Shown here one piece after another: positions 63,364-64,000 of a stretch of 64,000 bases of DNA (within the stretch, counting starts at the first letter, position 1; each line of letters opens with the position of its first letter). A model generated the notes under the pieces. It made no database searches. It saw only the letters and a list, made by a program, of their open reading frames with translations, and was not told the DNA's origin. The DNA is from Weissella thailandensis (lineage in GTDB: Bacteria; Bacillota; Bacilli; Lactobacillales; Lactobacillaceae): contig NZ_BJEC01000009.1 of the NCBI RefSeq assembly GCF_005405465.1, positions 24,117 to 88,116 on the forward strand. Direction: 5' to 3'. A program made the translations under genes and the position numbers.

Positions 63364-63436
63364 TGCCGACTAAAGGGTTCGAACCTTCGACCTCCGCTTT
63401 ACAAGAGCGATGCTCTACCAACTGAGCTAAGTCGGC
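63364..63436 (-). tRNA. tRNA-Thr (TGT)
   Basis: Anticodon loop CTTGTAA gives TGT. Acceptor GCCGACT/AGTCGGC, discriminator A. No CCA encoded. Confidence 0.95.
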
Positions 63437-63485
63437 AACAAATAAATAGTTACCAGTTTGACGAAATAGATACATATTATTAAAG

Positions 63486-63558
63486 TGGGTCGTCTGGGGC
63501 TCGAACCCAGGACCCATGGATTAAAAGTCCACTGCTCTGCCAACTGAGCTAACGACCC
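63486..63558 (-). tRNA. tRNA-Lys (TTT)
   Basis: Anticodon loop CTTTTAA gives TTT. Acceptor GGGTCGT/ACGACCC, discriminator A. No CCA encoded. Confidence 0.95.
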
Positions 63559-63560
63559 AA

Positions 63561-63633
63561 TGGACGTTACAGGGATCGAACCTGTGACCCCCTGCTTGTA
63601 AGGCAGGTGCTCTCCCAGCTGAGCTAAACGTCC
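63561..63633 (-). tRNA. tRNA-Val (TAC)
   Basis: Anticodon loop CTTACAA gives TAC. Acceptor GGACGTT/AACGTCC, discriminator A. First tRNA after the 5S gene, as in many lactic acid bacteria. Confidence 0.95.
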
Positions 63634-63640
63634 ATTGATG

Positions 63641-63757
63641 CATCGCGATGTCCTATCCTCGCAGGAGGCGATCCTCCAACTACTTTTGGCGCTACTGAGC
63701 TTAACTGCTGTGTTCGGTATGGGAACAGGTGTGACCTCAGTGCCATCATCACGACAC
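63641..63757 (-). rRNA. rrf: 5S ribosomal RNA
   Basis: About 117 bases. Conserved 5S segments on the minus strand include GGTCACACCTGTTCCCATACC, CGAACACAGCAGTTAAGCTC and GTAGTTGGAGGATCGC. Ends are approximate, set by the terminal helix TCGTG/CGCGA. Confidence 0.95.
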
Positions 63758-63847
63758 GATAGTTACTAAAAGCAACCACGAGATTAATTATCTCAAAACT
63801 GAATCATAATGTCAAGTCTTTTTTTATTTTGCCTTACACCACTTGCT

Positions 63848-64000
63848 ACTTGGTTAAGTCCTCGAACCATTAGTACTAGTCCGCTCCATGTGTCACCACA
63901 TGTCCACTTCTAGCCTATCTACCTCATCATCTCTGAGGGGTCTTACTTCATTTCTGAATGGGAAATCTCATCTCGAGGCGAGTTTCACACTTAGATGCTT
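63848..64000 (-). rRNA. rrl: 23S ribosomal RNA, 3' end (partial)
   Basis: The minus strand here ends with GGTTCGAGGACTTAACCAAG and contains AGCATCTAAGTGTGAAACTCG and CTCAGAGATGATGAGGTAG, all typical of the last part of Firmicute 23S rRNA. The gene runs off the right edge. About 90 bases of spacer separate it from 5S. Confidence 0.95.

Noticed and set aside
1..64000. Prophage, insertion sequence, integrase or toxin-antitoxin modules
   Set aside because: I looked for transposase, integrase and phage structural genes and terminal inverted repeats and found none; the window is essentially core chromosome.

Overview
The window reads as a chromosomal segment of an AT-rich, low-GC Gram-positive lactic acid bacterium of the Leuconostocaceae type, most likely Weissella or a close relative. 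Support comes from the Lactobacillales-style dcw cluster, T-box and lysine riboswitch leaders, a cytochrome bd operon, class Ib ribonucleotide reductase, small DUF3397/DUF4044-type proteins, and pyruvate kinase standing alone without an adjacent pfkA, as expected of an obligate heterofermenter. Genus is inferred from gene content only. Nearly all genes, and the rRNA/tRNA operon, lie on the minus strand, so transcription runs from high to low coordinates.

Layout, left to right. 1-4.8 kb: yebC, recD2, a TPR protein and a histidine phosphatase. 4.8-21.5 kb: ileS with its own promoter and T-box, then the division and wall cluster (divIVA, ylmH, yggT, sepF, ftsZ, ftsA, divIB, murG, murD, mraY, PBP2B, ftsL, rsmH, mraZ), headed by five GTGG units at exactly 10-bp spacing (MraZ operator). 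21.8-30.1 kb: a small membrane protein, rsmE-prmA, pyk, a lysine permease under a lysine riboswitch, a degenerate PAP2-like membrane protein and fhs. 30.4-32.9 kb: a polar amino-acid ABC transporter behind a T-box. 32.9-36.8 kb: mreD, mreC, mreB and a short radC, with an opposite-strand alpha-carbonic anhydrase gene between mreC and mreD. 37-42 kb: a VOC protein, an HTH regulator, and an operon of a Trp-type ABC transporter plus two fluoride-channel subunits. That operon is preceded by a leader peptide with tandem Trp codons and a terminator, i.e. apparent ribosome-mediated attenuation. 42-47.2 kb: nrdHEF, with nrdI and two unknown genes divergent. 47.3-53.2 kb: a LysM/Apf-like cell-wall protein, DUF1831-like, mtnN, Nudix, csp, DUF3397/DUF4044-like proteins, a degenerate PurK-like ATP-grasp protein and a glucosaminidase. 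53.2-59.3 kb: cydABDC with a Rex-like site upstream. 59.5-61.4 kb: a D-2-hydroxyacid dehydrogenase and a frameshifted HTH-TPR regulator. 62.1-64 kb: sixteen tRNA genes, 5S rRNA and the 3' end of 23S rRNA.

The strongest unusual findings are: (i) the Trp-Trp leader peptide and attenuator on the transporter/fluoride-channel operon; (ii) near-complete cysteine avoidance across the encoded proteins, including an IleS of 930 residues with no cysteine and no zinc ligands; (iii) the split mreBCD operon; (iv) a second T-box whose tRNA-contact base matches U73 tRNAs such as tRNA-Gly; (v) sixteen tRNA genes, none encoding 3' CCA.
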